64,000 bases of DNA. Origin: Bradyrhizobium betae (GTDB lineage: Bacteria; Pseudomonadota; Alphaproteobacteria; Rhizobiales; Xanthobacteraceae). The stretch lies in NCBI RefSeq assembly GCF_004123905.1, contig NZ_MZXW01000022.1, positions 310,001-374,000 on the forward strand, given 5' to 3'. A model generated the notes under the pieces. That model saw nothing but the letters and a program-made list of their open reading frames with translations. It was not told where the DNA came from and did not search any database. This document shows positions 40,091-49,415 of the stretch, in pieces. The position numbers and the translations under genes are program-made. The stretch's first letter is position 1. Each line of letters begins with the position of its first letter.

Positions 40091-42778
40091 TCACTCCGCG
40101 GCCTGCTCCAGCGGCGCGGTGCGCGGCAGGATGATCTGGATGCGCGTCCCCTCGCCTTGCTCTGAATCGAGATCGAGTCGCCCGCCAAGCCGGTTGGTAA
40201 CGATGCTGTAGACGATGTGCAGCCCAAGGCCGGTACCGCCCTGATCGCGTCTTGTGGTGAAGAACGGATCGAATGCGCGGCGGCGAACGTCGAGCGACAT
40301 GCCGCAGCCATTATCGGAAAAGATGATCTCGACATTGTCCTTGCCGGACGCGCGCACCTGGATGTCGATGGTCCCGGGGCGGCCGTCGGGGAAGGCGTGC
40401 GCCACCGAATTGAGAAACAGATTGGTCAGCACCTGACCATACGGGCCGGGATAGCTGTTCATCGTCAGATCGGGCTGGCACTCGACATTGAGCGTCAGAT
40501 TGTGTTTGCGCAGTCCCGGCCGCAGGCTCATCACCACCTGCTCGGTGAGATCGCCGAGATCGAATGAGCGCTGGTCCGAATAGTTGCGGTCGGCGGCGAC
40601 CTGCTTGAACGACTGGATCAGCTCGGCGGCGCGGTTGAGATTGGAGACGAGCTGCGAGGATGCATCGCGGCTGGTGTTGAGGAAGTCGTTGAGCGTGGAG
40701 CGGCGAAGCTCGCCGCGCTCCACTTCCGACGTGAACATCGCGGTCTTGCGCTCCAGCGCGGAGGCGACCGTGAGGCTGATGCCGACGGGATTGTTGACCT
40801 CGTGCGCGACGCCCGCGACGAGACGTCCGAGCGCAGCGAGCTTCTCCGCCTCGATCAGCGAGGCCTGGGTCTCGCGCAGATTGCGCAGCGCGGTCTCGGC
40901 GGATTCCTTGGCCTTGCGCATTTCCTGCTCGCCGCGCTTGCGCTCGCCGATGTCGAGCGCCACGGTCACGATCCGCTCGATCTCGCCCTCGGCATCGAGC
41001 AGCGGCAGCTTGTTGACCAGCCATTGCCGCATGTTGCCGGAGGCATCCTTGTATTCTTCCTCGTAGAAGCCGAGCCCCTTGCGGAGGCTGAGCACGCGCT
41101 TGTCGTTCTCGTCGGTCTTGGCCGCGCCATAGCGCGACATCAGGTCCGCCGTGGTGCGGCCGAGCGCGTCGCCGGGCTCGATGCCGAAGATGCCGGCCAT
41201 GTAGCGGTTCATCAAGACATAGCGCAGATCGCGGTCCTTGACGTTGATGACCGCGGGCACGGTGTCGATGACCTGCTGGAGCAGCCGCCGTCCTTCGGCG
41301 ATGGCGTCTTCCGCCCGCTTCTGGTCGGTGATGTCGCGCAGCGTGCCCTCGTAGCGGACGATGTTGCCGGCCTCGTCCCGCACGCCGGTGGCGCTGTCGG
41401 AAAGCCACAGGATATTGCCGCTGCGCTGGCGCACCTGGTACTCGAACTCGCGCACGATGCCGTCGCGCGTCATCAGCCGCTGATATTCGACGCGCGCCTC
41501 AGGATGGACGTAGATGGTGTGGGCGATGTCGTTGATGCTCTCGATCAGCTGTTGCGGGCTGTCATAGCCCATCATCCGCGCCAGCGCCGGATTGGCGTTG
41601 AGGAGATCGCCGGACGGCGTCGTGACATAGATGCCGTCGACCGAACCCTCGAACAGCTTTCGATAGCTCTCTTCGGCCAGCCGCTGCTCGGTGAGCGCGC
41701 GCACGGCCGCCTCGCGCGCGGTGTCGGCCTCCTCCAGCGCGCGGCGGAACACTTCGGCGGCGCGTGCGATGTCGCCGATCTCGTTGTCGAGGTCGGCGGA
41801 CGGGATCGAGGTGTCTTTCTCGCCGGCGGCGAGCGCGCGGATCGACCTTGCGATCTTCGCCAGCGGCCGAACCGTCCGCCGCACCACGAAGGCGGCCGCG
41901 ACCATGCCGATCAGCACGCCGATGGTCCCGAACACGATGCTCTGCCATCGCGCCTCGGTCAGCGTGCGGGCGAAATCGCGCGACAGCACGTGACCACGCC
42001 TTGCGCTGACCTCGCGCAGCAATTCGGTGACGCGGCCGATCAGCCGGCCCTCGGTGCCCAGCACCTCGCGGTCGATATCGGCGATCTGCCTTTCCCGGAC
42101 CGCCACCGCAATGATCGCCTCGGCGTAGTCGTTCACCGCCGCCCTCAATTTGGCATCCGCGATGTCCATCGTCCGCATGTTCTGCGCAGCCTGCTCCGCC
42201 GCGGACGGGTTGCGCGCGAGCAGCCCGAGCGCGATCCGGCTTTGTGCCTCCGACAGGCGGGAGGCCAGCTCGCGGTCCGCCGTGGCTCCGACGGCCGCGT
42301 CGAACTGGTCACGCAACGGCGGCAGCCCGGCGAGCAGCTGGGCGCGGCGGTCGATCAGGGTCGAGATCCGCTCAAGGCCATTGCGATAGGTCGCAAGGCG
42401 CTCGGTGACGCCGTCGATCATGTCCTGCTGCTCGGGAGCGAGCTCGATGCGGGTCTTCTTCAGGATATCGCTCAGCGTCGAGGCCGCCTCGCCCACCTGC
42501 TTGAACTGGATGCCGGCGCCGGGATCGGTGACGAAGTCGCGCGCGGCGAGCCGCAATTCGTTCATGCGGCGGTCGATGTCCTCGGCGAGGTCGCCGACGC
42601 TCTGGAGCCGCTGCAACTCGGCGAAGGTCGTGTCGATGTGCCGGATCGCGATCACGCTCGCGGTCGAGGTGACGATGATCACCGCCAGCACCAGGAGGAA
42701 GCTGCCGAAGGTGAGCTGGCCGATGGAGAGCGAGAATGTTCGCTTTTTCTCAGGGGTCGGCGTCAATTCGGCGGACAT
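40091..42778 (-). CDS. PAS-domain hybrid-type sensor histidine kinase (no receiver)
   Basis: 895 residues. TM1 at about 22-48 (FGSFLLVLAVIIVTSTASVI), a large periplasmic helical domain to about 275, TM2 at about 277-300 (GTIGVLIGMVAAAFVV), then HAMP. Two PAS/PAC domains follow (YRKLFEGSVDGIYVTTPSGD and VINVKDRDLRYVLMNRYMAG), then a HisKA H-box VAHEVNNPVG (His near residue 658) and HATPase_c (DNGCGM, GTGLGLHIVYSIV). Typical of the NtrY/PAS-kinase group. It ends 1 bp after the stop of the convergent GrlR-like gene. No partner regulator adjacent. Confidence 0.93.
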   Translation of the reverse strand: MSAELTPTPEKKRTFSLSIGQLTFGSFLLVLAVIIVTSTASVIAIRHIDTTFAELQRLQSVGDLAEDIDRRMNELRLAARDFVTDPGAGIQFKQVGEAASTLSDILKKTRIELAPEQQDMIDGVTERLATYRNGLERISTLIDRRAQLLAGLPPLRDQFDAAVGATADRELASRLSEAQSRIALGLLARNPSAAEQAAQNMRTMDIADAKLRAAVNDYAEAIIAVAVRERQIADIDREVLGTEGRLIGRVTELLREVSARRGHVLSRDFARTLTEARWQSIVFGTIGVLIGMVAAAFVVRRTVRPLAKIARSIRALAAGEKDTSIPSADLDNEIGDIARAAEVFRRALEEADTAREAAVRALTEQRLAEESYRKLFEGSVDGIYVTTPSGDLLNANPALARMMGYDSPQQLIESINDIAHTIYVHPEARVEYQRLMTRDGIVREFEYQVRQRSGNILWLSDSATGVRDEAGNIVRYEGTLRDITDQKRAEDAIAEGRRLLQQVIDTVPAVINVKDRDLRYVLMNRYMAGIFGIEPGDALGRTTADLMSRYGAAKTDENDKRVLSLRKGLGFYEEEYKDASGNMRQWLVNKLPLLDAEGEIERIVTVALDIGERKRGEQEMRKAKESAETALRNLRETQASLIEAEKLAALGRLVAGVAHEVNNPVGISLTVASALERKTAMFTSEVERGELRRSTLNDFLNTSRDASSQLVSNLNRAAELIQSFKQVAADRNYSDQRSFDLGDLTEQVVMSLRPGLRKHNLTLNVECQPDLTMNSYPGPYGQVLTNLFLNSVAHAFPDGRPGTIDIQVRASGKDNVEIIFSDNGCGMSLDVRRRAFDPFFTTRRDQGGTGLGLHIVYSIVTNRLGGRLDLDSEQGEGTRIQIILPRTAPLEQAAE

Positions 42779-42894
42779 TGGGGCTTTTGAGGAACCGGGC
42801 TACTGGAGGGCCCAATATACGACGTATTGCGGCCCCGGGGGAACATGCCTGGGGCTGCCAAATATCCTTAATATCGCGGCACGATCGCCTGGCT

Positions 42895-43809
42895 TTATGA
42901 CGTTTTGACGCTGGCCGCCCGCCGGGCCGGGATCGTCATGGCGGCGACGCCGAGGACGACGCAGGCCAGGCCGACCCAGGCCGTCTGGCTCAGGCTTTCC
43001 CCGAGGAAGGCGACGCTGATGGCGACCCCGATGGGGACGCGCAGATAGGCCTGCGCGGTGGTCCCGACCGAGCCGAGCGTCTGGATCAGGCGGAAGTAGA
43101 TTGCGAAGGCCGCAGCGGTCGAAAAGGTCGCAAGTGCCAGCAGCGCCAGGACTGAGCTCAGCGAGGGCGTCAGCGTCCAGGGCTGCTCGACGATCAGCGA
43201 GGCCGGGATCAGCGCGGCCGCGCCTGTTAGCAGCGAGCCGGCGGCGGGCGCCATGGGATCGAGGCCTTTAAAGCTCCGGCCGAAGATCGCGGCGCAGGCA
43301 TAGCAGATGGTGGCGGCGACAATCGCCGCCTCCGCGACGAGGCCGCTGCCGATGTCCTGAAAGGCATCGACGCCGACGATCAGCAGGATGCCGGCCATGC
43401 CCGCCACGACTCCGAACAGCTTTCGCGGGCTCGTCACCTCGTGGCGAGTGACGACCGCCGTCAGCAGGAAGGTAAAAATCGGCCCGGCCGAGTTGAGGAT
43501 GGTGGCGAGCGCGGCATCGACGTGGCGCTCACCCCAGGCGATCAGCGTCCAGGGGATGACGCTGTTGAGCACGGCCTGGAAGGCGAAGCGCTGCCAGGTC
43601 GCGGCATCCGCGGGCATCCTGACGCCGCGCGCCCACATCACGACGAGCAGCAGCAGGCCCGCAATCGCCGTGCGGGCCGCAATCAGCGTGATCGGCGGAA
43701 TGGTGGCGACACCGAGCTTGATGAAGGTGTAGGAGCCGCCCCACAGTGTTGCGAGCGCGACCAGCAGCGCCAGTTCGACGGCGATGTTGGTGTCCTGCCT
43801 GATGTCCAT
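42895..43809 (-). CDS. EamA/DMT-family transporter 2
   Basis: 304 residues with ten hydrophobic helices in two EamA repeats (LALLVALATLWGGSYTFIK, LLLVVMWARGV; later AIVAATICYACAAIFGRSF, AWVGLACVVLGVAAMTIPAR). It is not closely similar to the transporter at 32048. Substrate unknown. Confidence 0.9.
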   Translation of the reverse strand: MDIRQDTNIAVELALLVALATLWGGSYTFIKLGVATIPPITLIAARTAIAGLLLLVVMWARGVRMPADAATWQRFAFQAVLNSVIPWTLIAWGERHVDAALATILNSAGPIFTFLLTAVVTRHEVTSPRKLFGVVAGMAGILLIVGVDAFQDIGSGLVAEAAIVAATICYACAAIFGRSFKGLDPMAPAAGSLLTGAAALIPASLIVEQPWTLTPSLSSVLALLALATFSTAAAFAIYFRLIQTLGSVGTTAQAYLRVPIGVAISVAFLGESLSQTAWVGLACVVLGVAAMTIPARRAASVKTS

Positions 43810-43888
43810 GATGCGTCCCGTCCATTCCGCGATGGATGGAACCTAGCGCGTCCGTGGTCGCCAATACTTCGTTGCGTGTCGAAGTGTC

Positions 43889-44683
43889 CTAGCCGACCGC
43901 GCCGACCTCGAACACCTCGCCGTCATAGCCGGCCTCGCGGGGGATGCGAAGCTGGCGGCCGGTTTCGGTCTTGGTCATCACCGGCATCACCGTGACGATG
44001 GACATTCCCTTGGCATGGTCGAGCGCGGTGCTCACGTTTGGCTGCTTGGCAAGCCGGATCAGATTGCGGGTGGTCGGGAACGGCAGCTTGAAGCGACCGC
44101 TCTCGCCGCCCTCCACTGCTTCGCGTGCTGACACCCAGATCGAGTCGGTGGACTCGCGGCCATCATGGGCACCGAGCTGGTCGGGCGGTGCCGCGGCGAG
44201 AAAGAACCAGGTGTCGAACCGCTTCGGCATGCCCTCCGGCGTGATCCAGTGCGCGTAAGGTACGAGCGTGTCGAGCGCTAGCTGGAGGCCGTTGTCGGCC
44301 AAGATGCTGAGGAAGCTGATCTTGTGCTCGTTGAGCGCGACGCGATGCGCATCGGCGATCTCGCCGGCGCACTTGGCATCGACCGGTGCGCCCGAATCCT
44401 TCGACCGCGCCAGCAAAATGCCGCTCTCCTCAAAGGTCTCGCGGATCGCGGCGATCCGAAAACCGCGATCCGATTCACTCAGGCCCTCGCCACCCGAATA
44501 CAGGTCGGACCGCTTGACGATCTCCTGATCACCGGCATCGACGCTGCCGCCCGGAAACACCAGCGCGCCGGAGTTGAACTCGATCTGATGATGGCGGACC
44601 ATCATGAACACCTCAACTTCCTTCGCTCCGTCACGGAGCAGAAGGATCGTCGAGGCCGGGCGTGATGCTGATGTCTCGGGCAT
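43889..44683 (-). CDS. Nudix hydrolase, extended (NUDT19-like)
   Basis: 264 residues. The Nudix box is split: GGSVDAGDQE at 46-55 and RETFEESG at 81-88, with an inserted loop, as in NUDT19-type CoA/acyl-CoA hydrolases. The helix keeps E82, E85 and E86 for metal binding. C-terminal region WITPEGMPKRFDTWFFLAA is also typical of that group. The stop-to-start gap with the next leftward gene is short. Confidence 0.85.
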   Translation of the reverse strand: MPETSASRPASTILLLRDGAKEVEVFMMVRHHQIEFNSGALVFPGGSVDAGDQEIVKRSDLYSGGEGLSESDRGFRIAAIRETFEESGILLARSKDSGAPVDAKCAGEIADAHRVALNEHKISFLSILADNGLQLALDTLVPYAHWITPEGMPKRFDTWFFLAAAPPDQLGAHDGRESTDSIWVSAREAVEGGESGRFKLPFPTTRNLIRLAKQPNVSTALDHAKGMSIVTVMPVMTKTETGRQLRIPREAGYDGEVFEVGAVG

Positions 44684-44687
44684 TCAA

Positions 44688-45641
44688 CTAGCCTGCGGCG
44701 CTGGATTGCGGGCCGAGATTGGCGCGCTTGTCGATGCGGGCGACGCGCGACAGCAGATACTCGACCTCGGCCTTCGCCGTCGGCGTGATGGTCGCGCCGG
44801 GCTTGCGCTGGGCGCTGGACGAGATGATCCCGCGCTTCTGCAGCACGTATTTGCGCACGGCAAGGCCGGCACCGGGCTGCTGCTCGTAACGGATCAGCGG
44901 CAGGTGGGCGTCGAACAGATCATGCGCGGCATCGCGCTTGCCGGCCTTCGAGAGGTTCACGACGTCGATCAGAAGCTCCGGGAAAGCATAGCCGGTCATG
45001 GCACCGTCGGCGCCGCGCTCCATCTCGAAGTCGAGGAACGTACCGCCATTGCCGCAGAGGATCGAGAGCGGACGGAGCGAGCCGTCCTTCTGGAAACCGC
45101 GCAGGGTCGTGATCTTCTCCAGCCCCGGCCAGTCCTCATGCTTGAGCATCACGCAGTTCGGATTGTCCATGACGATCTTGCGGATGACCGCGGGGGTGAA
45201 GATCACCTGCAAGGTCAGCGGATAGTCCTGCAGCACCCAGGGCACATCAGGCCCGATCGCCTCGGCCGCCTGCTTGTAATAGCCGACGATCTGGTCGTCG
45301 GTGCGAAGCGAGGGCGGCGGCGCGATCATGACGCCGGCGGCGCCTGCATCCATCGAGGCCTTGGCCAGCGAACGCATGGTGGCAAAGCCCGGTGCGGAGA
45401 CGCCGACGATCACCTGCATCTTTTTGGCGCGCTTGACGAAGCGCACCGCGACCTGCTCGGCCTCGACGGCGTCGAGCTTCGGCGCCTCACCGAGAATGCC
45501 GAGCACGGTGACACCGTCGCAGCCGACCTCCTCGTAGAAGTCGGTCAGGCGATCGATCGAGCGTTCGTCGATCCGGCCGTCGTCGTGGAACGGCGTCGGC
45601 GCGATTGCGAAGGTGCCCTTGGCGTCGGCGGTCAGTTTCAT
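44688..45641 (-). CDS. DapA-family (dihydrodipicolinate synthase-like) lyase/synthase
   Basis: 317 residues from ATG 45641. TIM-barrel features: FAIAPTPFHDDGRIDER, VTVLGILGEAPKLDA (the GxxGE phosphate-like loop), Y140 (LQDYPLT) and the Schiff-base lysine K167 (CVMLKHEDW). This variant Lys motif and the overall length fit the DHDPS/NAL superfamily outside true DapA. Substrate uncertain; a sugar-acid or keto-acid aldolase is likely. It lies 4 bp upstream of the Nudix gene stop-to-stop border and 28 bp from the SDR gene. Confidence 0.88.
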   Translation of the reverse strand: MKLTADAKGTFAIAPTPFHDDGRIDERSIDRLTDFYEEVGCDGVTVLGILGEAPKLDAVEAEQVAVRFVKRAKKMQVIVGVSAPGFATMRSLAKASMDAGAAGVMIAPPPSLRTDDQIVGYYKQAAEAIGPDVPWVLQDYPLTLQVIFTPAVIRKIVMDNPNCVMLKHEDWPGLEKITTLRGFQKDGSLRPLSILCGNGGTFLDFEMERGADGAMTGYAFPELLIDVVNLSKAGKRDAAHDLFDAHLPLIRYEQQPGAGLAVRKYVLQKRGIISSSAQRKPGATITPTAKAEVEYLLSRVARIDKRANLGPQSSAAG

Positions 45642-45669
45642 CGTTGTCCTTGTTTCTCTCTGTCGATGG

Positions 45670-46548
45670 CTAAAACCGCCTCGCGCCCATCTTGATCTGC
45701 TCGTCGGAGAAGAAGATCTCCTTGGCATGCTCAGCGATGTCCCGGGCGTTCCAGCCCGTGTGCGGCGGTTTCCAGCCTTCCATTTCCATCATCCGCATTT
45801 CGCGCACACCGCGGGGCCCGGACACACCCAGCACCTTGCCGGTCTGATCGCCCGACAAATCGCTGACCATGTATAGCACGGCCGGCGCGATGCCGTCCGG
45901 CCCCAGCGCCGCCGAGGGGTTCTCCTTATAGCGGGGCAGGTCTGCGGTCATGCGGGTCAGGGCGCCCGGGGCCAGAGTCCAGATCCGGATGTTGTATTTC
46001 CGGCCCTCGATCGCCAGCACGTTGGACAGACCCCAGATGCCGCCCTTGGCCGCACCGTAATTGGTCTGGCCGAAATTGCCGATCAGGCCTGACGTCGAGG
46101 AGGTGTTGACGATGACGCCGCCGCCGTTTTCCCGCATCCAGCGAAACACCGGCATGGTGCAACAAAAGGTACCCTTCAGATGCACCTTGATGACCTTGTC
46201 CCAGTCGGATTCGGAAGCCTTGGAAAAGGTCTGGTCGCGCAGGATGCCGGCGTTGTTGACGAGGATGTCGGCGCGGCCAAAGTGCTTGATGGCGTCGTCG
46301 AACAGCGACTGTCCGCCTTCCATGGTGGAGATGTCGGCGCCGTTGGCGACCGCCTTGCCGCCCTCGGCCTTGATCGCGTCGACCACCGTCTGCGCCATCG
46401 ACTTGTCGGCGCCGGAGCCGTCACGGGGGCCGCCGAGATCGTTGACGACGATGGACGCCCCTTCCCGCGCGAACAGCTTTGCATAGGCCTCACCGAGCCC
46501 CCCGCCCGCGCCGGTGATCAGCGCAACCTTGCCATCGAGTAGTCCCAT
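45670..46548 (-). CDS. SDR-type 3-hydroxyacyl-CoA dehydrogenase (MFE-2-like)
   Basis: 292 residues from ATG 46548. TGAGGGLG at 12-19 binds the cofactor, NNAG is at 98-101, and the catalytic Y164xxxK168 (TNYGAAKGG) is preceded by S150/S151. The GASIVVNDLGGPRDGSG segment is typical of the dehydrogenase part of peroxisomal multifunctional enzyme 2 (17beta-HSD4). With the MaoC-type hydratase gene just upstream it forms a split version of that enzyme. Confidence 0.92.
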   Translation of the reverse strand: MGLLDGKVALITGAGGGLGEAYAKLFAREGASIVVNDLGGPRDGSGADKSMAQTVVDAIKAEGGKAVANGADISTMEGGQSLFDDAIKHFGRADILVNNAGILRDQTFSKASESDWDKVIKVHLKGTFCCTMPVFRWMRENGGGVIVNTSSTSGLIGNFGQTNYGAAKGGIWGLSNVLAIEGRKYNIRIWTLAPGALTRMTADLPRYKENPSAALGPDGIAPAVLYMVSDLSGDQTGKVLGVSGPRGVREMRMMEMEGWKPPHTGWNARDIAEHAKEIFFSDEQIKMGARRF

Positions 46549-46573
46549 GGTGGCTTCTCCCTGTTGGTTTTTC

Positions 46574-46742
46574 TTGCGTGTCCCGGACGCGATGCAGCGT
46601 GAAACGCTGCGTCGCAGAGCCGGGACCCAGTTCTTTCTTCGCTCAGGCTCGCTGGGCCCCGGCTCTGCAGCGCACCACCATAGTGCGTCGAAGACGCGCG
46701 TAGACGCGCTTATGGCGCTGCGCTGCGTCCGGGGCACGAGAC
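46574..46742. repeat. REP-like element, CTCGTGYCCCGGACGC family, copy 2
   Basis: GCGTGTCCCGGACGC at the left and GCGTCCGGGGCACGAG at the right, with GCAGAGCCGGGACCCAG and GGGCCCCGGCTCTGCAG arms inside. Same family as 23661-23798 and 49539-49682. Lies in the gap between the SDR and MaoC genes. Confidence 0.8.
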
Positions 46743-46746
46743 TGCC

Positions 46747-47607
46747 CTAACCCAACACCGCCTTGCCGTTCTTGATCACGGTGACGCCCCTCGCCTTCAC
46801 CTTGGCTTCGAACGAGATCGTGTTGCCGTCCTTCCAGAGGTCCATGGTCACAGTCTCGCCGGGATAGACCGGCGAAGAGAACCGCGCGACGTGCTGGCGG
46901 AAGGCGCTGGCGTCATAATCAGCATAGGTCTGCAGCACGCCGCGGCAGGTGATGCCGTAGGTGCACATGCCGTGCAGGATCGGGCGCGGGAAGCCGGCCT
47001 TCTTGGCGAACTCGGGATCCGAGTGCAGCGGATTGCGGTCGCCGCAGAGGCGATAGACCAGCGCCTGGTCCGGGCGCGTGACGATGTCGATGGTCTTGTC
47101 TGGCGCGCGCGGTGGAATCTTGTGCGGATCAGGCTGGGTCAGGTTGGGCCCGCCGAACCCGCCGTCGCCGCGGGCGAAACGCGAGGCAACGAGCGTAGCC
47201 AGCTTCTCGCCCTTCTCGTTCTTCAGCACGGTCTGGTGAGCGATCACGACACCCTTGTCCTTGCCCTTGTCGTAGACCTCGATAACGGAGGAGTCCGCGG
47301 TGATGTGCGCGGCCACCGGCAGCGGCTGGTGGAAGGTGATGTCGCGCTCGCCGTCCACCACCATCACACGATTGAGGTTCATCTCGCCGGGCCCCGAGCC
47401 CCACGCTGCGACGGAGGCGAAGGTCGGCACAACTTTCAGCGGCCGCGGCGTCAGCGTGCCTTCGTTGACGAAAGCGAGTTCTTTCTCATCCATCGGATCG
47501 GCGCCGAGGCCGATACCGTAGGCGTAGAGCATGACCTCGCGATCGCTGTAGGCATATTTCTGGCCGAGGTTTTTGAGGGCTTTGAGCTCTTCGTATCTGG
47601 CGGACAT
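46747..47607 (-). CDS. MaoC-type 2-enoyl-CoA hydratase
   Basis: 286 residues with two hotdog domains. The first (about 1-145) lacks catalytic residues. The second has the hydratase-2 motif YRLCGDRNPLHSDPEF with D190 and H195, then GFPRPILHGMCTYG. Same architecture as the hydratase half of MFE-2. Hydrates trans-2-enoyl-CoA to (R)-3-hydroxyacyl-CoA, the substrate of the neighbouring SDR. Confidence 0.93.
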   Translation of the reverse strand: MSARYEELKALKNLGQKYAYSDREVMLYAYGIGLGADPMDEKELAFVNEGTLTPRPLKVVPTFASVAAWGSGPGEMNLNRVMVVDGERDITFHQPLPVAAHITADSSVIEVYDKGKDKGVVIAHQTVLKNEKGEKLATLVASRFARGDGGFGGPNLTQPDPHKIPPRAPDKTIDIVTRPDQALVYRLCGDRNPLHSDPEFAKKAGFPRPILHGMCTYGITCRGVLQTYADYDASAFRQHVARFSSPVYPGETVTMDLWKDGNTISFEAKVKARGVTVIKNGKAVLG

Positions 47608-47654
47608 TTTGTGTGTTTCCTCCCGGCGTTCTTTCAGCGGGCGGCGGCGCCTAT

Positions 47655-47868
47655 TGATGTGCCCTCTCCCCTTGTGGGAGAGGGCCAGAATGCTGCCCGC
47701 AACAAACTCGTTTGGGTGAGGGGTCGGCTCCGCAGTGAAAGTCTCTCTGCGGAGCGATACCCCTCATCCGGCGCCGTAGCCGAAGCTTCGCTTCGGCGTC
47801 CATTTTTAGAACGGCCGCCGGAGGCGGCCTATGCCACCTTCCCCCACAAGGGGGAAGGAAGAAAGCAA
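47655..47868. repeat. Intergenic repeat-like element with pyrimidine/purine hairpins
   Basis: GCCCTCTCCCCTTGTGGGAG near the left end and CCACCTTCCCCCACAAGGG near the right, with CTCCGCAG/CTGCGGAG arms between. Separates the DUF35 gene from the MaoC gene. The sequence style matches widespread rhizobial non-coding elements; a second copy is not seen in this window. Confidence 0.6.
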
Positions 47869-48258
47869 TCAGGCCGGCGTAAAGAACGGCAGCGGGGCGC
47901 CGTCGGTCGGCTTGAACACCACCTTCACCTTCTGGCCGATCTTGAGCTTCTCGAGATCGCAGTCGACGAAATTGGTCTGCACCGACGGCCCCTCCTTCAG
48001 CGTGACGTAGCCGATGGCGTAAGGGCCGGTCGGCGACTTCCGCATCAGGCTCCAGGTGTAGATCGTGCCCTCGCCCGACGCTTCCTCCCACACCGTTTTG
48101 TCGGAGTAGCAGAACGGGCAGATCGAACGCGGGAAGTAATGCGCTTCGCCGCACGCCGTGCAGCGTTTGATCATGAACTTGCCGCGGCTGGCGGCGTCCC
48201 AAAACGCGGCAGTCTCCGGATTGGTCACCGGGGCGGGATACTTCTTTGCTTCGCTCAT
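47869..48258 (-). CDS. DUF35/ChsH2-type zinc-ribbon OB-fold protein
   Basis: 129 residues. The zinc ribbon has C33, C36, C47 and C50 (RCTACGEAHYF and SICPFC). The OB-fold half has GEGTIYTWSLMRKSPTGPYA and FVDCDLEKLKIGQKV. Such proteins pair with SCP-x-type thiolases and related CoA enzymes and are needed for their activity. Its ATG overlaps the thiolase stop by one base, so the two are translated together. Confidence 0.92.
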   Translation of the reverse strand: MSEAKKYPAPVTNPETAAFWDAASRGKFMIKRCTACGEAHYFPRSICPFCYSDKTVWEEASGEGTIYTWSLMRKSPTGPYAIGYVTLKEGPSVQTNFVDCDLEKLKIGQKVKVVFKPTDGAPLPFFTPA

Positions 48259-49415
48259 CACACGCGCTCCAGAATGGCCGTCGAGGCGGCGTGGCGAACA
48301 CCCAGGAGGCCGCCGGTGCCGTGAGCGATGGCGAGATCGCAATTCTTGACCTGCACCTTCGGATGCGCCTCGCCGCGCAGCTGCCGCACGGCCTCGATGA
48401 TCTTGGTCATGCCGCCGCGGTTGACCGGGTGGTTGCTGCAGAGACCGCCGCCGTCGGTGTTGAACGGGAGCTTGCCGACGCCCGAGATCAGATTGCCGTC
48501 GGCGACGAACTTGCCGCCCTCGCCCTTCTTGCAGAAGCCGAGGTCCTCGAGCTGCATCAGCACCGTGATGGTGAAGCTGTCGTAGATCGAGGCGTATTTG
48601 ATATCCTGCGGCGTAATGCCGGCTTCGGCGAACGCACGCGGGCCGGACCAGATGCCGGCGGAATACGTGAGATCGAGATCCTTGCCGCCGCGCGGGCCCT
48701 TCATCGCCTCGCCATGGCCGATCAACTTGACCAGCGGCTTCTTCAGGCTCTTCGCTATCTCCGGCGTCGTCACGATCAGCGCGCCGCCGCCGTCGGAGAC
48801 GACGCAGCAATCCATGCGATGCAGGGGATCGGAGATCATCGGCGAGTTCAGGACGTCCTCGACGGTGACGACGTCCTTGAGCATCGCATGCGGATTGTAT
48901 TGCGCGTGATGGGAGGCCGCGACCTTGATCCAGGCGAGCTGCTCGCTGGTGGTGCCATAGTCGTGCATATGGCGCATGGCACACATGCCATAGGCATTGT
49001 GCGTGGTCGCGCCGTAAGCGGACTCGAAATCGGCCTCGGCGCCGGCCGCACGCGGCGGCATCGCGCCGGTGCGCGGCTTGCCCGCGAGCGTGATCAGCGC
49101 GATCGAGCACCTGCCCGCGGCGATGGCTTCCGCGGCATGACCGAGATGAATGATGTAGGAACAGCCGCCGGTCTCGGTGGAATCGACGTGGCGGAGCTTT
49201 TTGGTGTTCAAGCCGAGATAATCGACCATCGGCCAGGCGCCGCCGGGCGCATCGCCTGCGCAGAAATAGCCGTCGACATCGTCCTTGCTGAGCCCGGCAT
49301 CCTCGATCGCGCCCTTGGCGACCTCGGCATGGAGCTGGGCGGTGGATTTGTCCGGCGCATGCCGGGTCGGGTGTTCGAAAATCCCGGCAATGTAGGCCTT
49401 GCCCTTGATGGTCAA
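48258..49415 (-). CDS. Thiolase / SCP-x-type acetyl-CoA acetyltransferase (TTG start)
   Basis: 385 residues beginning at TTG 49415 (TIKGKAYIAGIFEHPTRHAP); no ATG or GTG fits the conserved N-terminus. The candidate nucleophile is Cys in ETGGCSYIIHLGHAAEAI. Later motifs: DCCVVSDGGGALIV, ITVLMQLEDLGF and CSNHPVNRGGMTKI; HGTGGLLGVR holds a C-terminal His. Belongs to the lipid-transfer/thiolase group partnered by DUF35 proteins. Cleaves or forms 3-oxoacyl-CoA, closing the oxidation module. Confidence 0.9.
   Translation of the reverse strand: MTIKGKAYIAGIFEHPTRHAPDKSTAQLHAEVAKGAIEDAGLSKDDVDGYFCAGDAPGGAWPMVDYLGLNTKKLRHVDSTETGGCSYIIHLGHAAEAIAAGRCSIALITLAGKPRTGAMPPRAAGAEADFESAYGATTHNAYGMCAMRHMHDYGTTSEQLAWIKVAASHHAQYNPHAMLKDVVTVEDVLNSPMISDPLHRMDCCVVSDGGGALIVTTPEIAKSLKKPLVKLIGHGEAMKGPRGGKDLDLTYSAGIWSGPRAFAEAGITPQDIKYASIYDSFTITVLMQLEDLGFCKKGEGGKFVADGNLISGVGKLPFNTDGGGLCSNHPVNRGGMTKIIEAVRQLRGEAHPKVQVKNCDLAIAHGTGGLLGVRHAASTAILERV

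Noticed and set aside
40802..42790. Long open frame (662 codons) opposite the PAS histidine kinase
   Set aside because: The kinase frame shows HAMP, PAS, H-box and ATPase motifs; the other frame is compositionally odd (His/Asp/Gly/Arg-rich).
42812..42828. Imperfect dyad CAATATACGACGTATTG upstream of the PAS kinase
   Set aside because: Only 5-bp outer arms; too weak to call as an operator.
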